A stretch of 5,787 nt of DNA from Ruminococcaceae bacterium UBA1785. GTDB taxonomy: Bacteria; Bacillota; Clostridia; Oscillospirales; Acutalibacteraceae. Position numbers and translations under genes: made by a program. The stretch covers positions 1-5,787 of the forward strand of contig DCGF01000097.1 in the NCBI GenBank assembly GCA_002314555.1. Reading direction: 5' to 3'. This document shows, piece after piece, positions 4,858 through 5,787 of the stretch (position 1 is its first letter; every line of letters starts with the position of its first letter). The notes under the pieces are model-generated. The model searched no databases. It was not told the DNA's origin and saw only the letters and a list, made by a program, of their open reading frames with translations.

Positions 4858-5787
4858 TTACATAATACCCTGAGCGAGCATTGCCTCTGCAACCTTCTCA
4901 AAACCTGCGATATTTGCGCCGGCGATGAGGTCGTAACCAAGGCCGTATTTCTCAGCTGCTTCAACTGATGCGTTATAGATGTTAACCATAATTCCGTGGA
5001 GTTTTGCATCTACTTCTTCAGCTGACCAAGAAAGACGCTCTGAGTTTTGTGACATCTCAAGACCAGATGTAGCAACGCCACCTGCGTTAACTGCCTTTGA
5101 TGGAGCAACGATAGCGCCTGACTGTGCGATGTAAGCGAGAGCTTCGTTTGTTGTTGGCATATTAGCAACTTCGATGTAGTACTTTGTGCCGTTATCAACA
5201 ATCTTCTTAGCTTCGTCCATGTTGATTTCGTTCTGTGTAGCACATGGGAGACAAACGTCTACCTTTGTGCCCCAAGGCTTCTGACCTGGGAAGAACTGAC
5301 AACCGAACTTATCAGCATAATCCTGAACTTTATCTCTACCTGATGCGCGCATCTCGAGCATGTAGTTGATCTTCTCTTCTGTTGAGACGCCGTCTTTATC
5401 GTAGATGTATCCGTCGGGACCGGAGAGAGTTACAACCTTGGCGCCGAGCTCGGCAGCCTTCTTGCAGATACCCCAGGCAACGTTACCGAATCCGGAGATT
5501 GCGATGGTCTTGCCTTTAATGGATTCGCCTTCGTGCTTAAGTACCTCATTGAGGTAGTAGATAGCACCGTAGCCGGTAGCTTCAGGGCGAATGAGAGAAC
5601 CGCCGTATGAGCGGCCCTTGCCTGTGAACACACCGTTTTCAAATGTACCTTTAAGACGACGATACTGACCGTAAAGGAAACCGATTTCGCGGCCGCCGAC
5701 ACCCATGTCACCGGCGGGAACGTCGATGTCCGGACCGATGTAGCGGTAAAGCGCCGTCATGAACGCCTGGCAGAAGCGCATGACTTC
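4858..5787 (-). CDS. gdhA: Glutamate dehydrogenase, C-terminal 309 residues (5' end outside the window)
   Basis: Interconverts glutamate with 2-oxoglutarate and ammonium. The fragment is in frame to the window edge (reading EVMRFCQAFM...) and ends QGIM. It contains DVPAGDMGVGGRE, whose Asp (fragment residue 27) matches the catalytic Asp165 of the Clostridium symbiosum enzyme; RPEATGYG; the Rossmann motif SGFGNVAWG (98-106); PCATQNE; EVANMPTT; and NAGGVATSG, whose Ser241 matches the substrate-binding Ser380. By that comparison about 138 N-terminal residues, including the substrate-binding lysines, are missing, for a full length near 447, as expected for the hexameric family. Residues at the cofactor pocket (Phe100, Pro124, Asp125) match the NAD-specific C. 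symbiosum enzyme rather than the E. coli NADP enzyme, so I do not assign NADP specificity although many annotations would. It ends at its own strong terminator and is transcriptionally separate from the genes downstream. An ATG at 5781 is internal, not the start. Confidence 0.96.
   Translation of the reverse strand, partial: EVMRFCQAFMTALYRYIGPDIDVPAGDMGVGGREIGFLYGQYRRLKGTFENGVFTGKGRSYGGSLIRPEATGYGAIYYLNEVLKHEGESIKGKTIAISGFGNVAWGICKKAAELGAKVVTLSGPDGYIYDKDGVSTEEKINYMLEMRASGRDKVQDYADKFGCQFFPGQKPWGTKVDVCLPCATQNEINMDEAKKIVDNGTKYYIEVANMPTTNEALAYIAQSGAIVAPSKAVNAGGVATSGLEMSQNSERLSWSAEEVDAKLHGIMVNIYNASVEAAEKYGLGYDLIAGANIAGFEKVAEAMLAQGIM

Noticed and set aside
5779..5781. ATG at 5781 as the start of glutamate dehydrogenase
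   Set aside because: The frame stays open to the window edge and the residues around it (EVMRFCQAF) are an internal conserved segment, about 140 residues into the enzyme.

Overview
The window looks like a chromosomal housekeeping region from a Gram-positive anaerobe of the class Clostridia, most likely a Lachnospiraceae relative (Butyrivibrio/Pseudobutyrivibrio/Roseburia-like). The reasons are a tRNA-sensing T-box leader in front of cysE-cysS, strong GGAGG-type ribosome binding sites, SigA-type promoters, moderately AT-rich DNA, an aldo/keto reductase fused to a two-cluster ferredoxin domain, and a glutamate dehydrogenase that closely follows the Clostridium symbiosum enzyme. The genus is inferred from remembered protein similarity, not from a search.

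Every gene lies on the minus strand, so transcription runs from high to low coordinates. In that order: the 3' part of a glutamate dehydrogenase gene enters from the right edge and ends at a strong intrinsic terminator (about 4816-4844). A near-consensus promoter follows directly (4787-4815). It begins a compact operon of a 69-residue unrecognised protein, an aldo/keto reductase with two predicted [4Fe-4S] clusters, the ribosomal protein S12 methylthiotransferase RimO, and the phosphatidylglycerophosphate synthase PgsA. Gaps are 15 nt and 10 nt, and the last pair overlaps as TAATG. A second promoter is buried in the 3' end of pgsA and drives a Cys-specific T-box leader (about 1241-1421), then cysE (serine O-acetyltransferase) and cysS (cysteinyl-tRNA synthetase, cut by the left edge).

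The cysE-cysS unit pairs cysteine synthesis with cysteine charging onto tRNA. Its leader has a UGC specifier and a UGGA acceptor-binding sequence that both fit tRNA-Cys, so low Cys-tRNA charging should raise both genes. No separate terminator is visible after pgsA, so the T-box terminator may also end the rimO-pgsA transcript. Two products of the upstream operon (the reductase and RimO) need Fe-S clusters and so depend on cysteine sulfur, which makes the arrangement suggestive, though this link is inference.

Most of the window is ordinary core metabolism. The best targets for a second look are the 69-residue protein, whose predicted order of elements resembles a minimal PD-(D/E)XK nuclease-like core, the T-box as a possible shared terminator, and the NAD-type cofactor residues of the glutamate dehydrogenase. 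I see no mobile element, CRISPR array, tRNA or rRNA gene, and no gene-free stretch above 300 bases.
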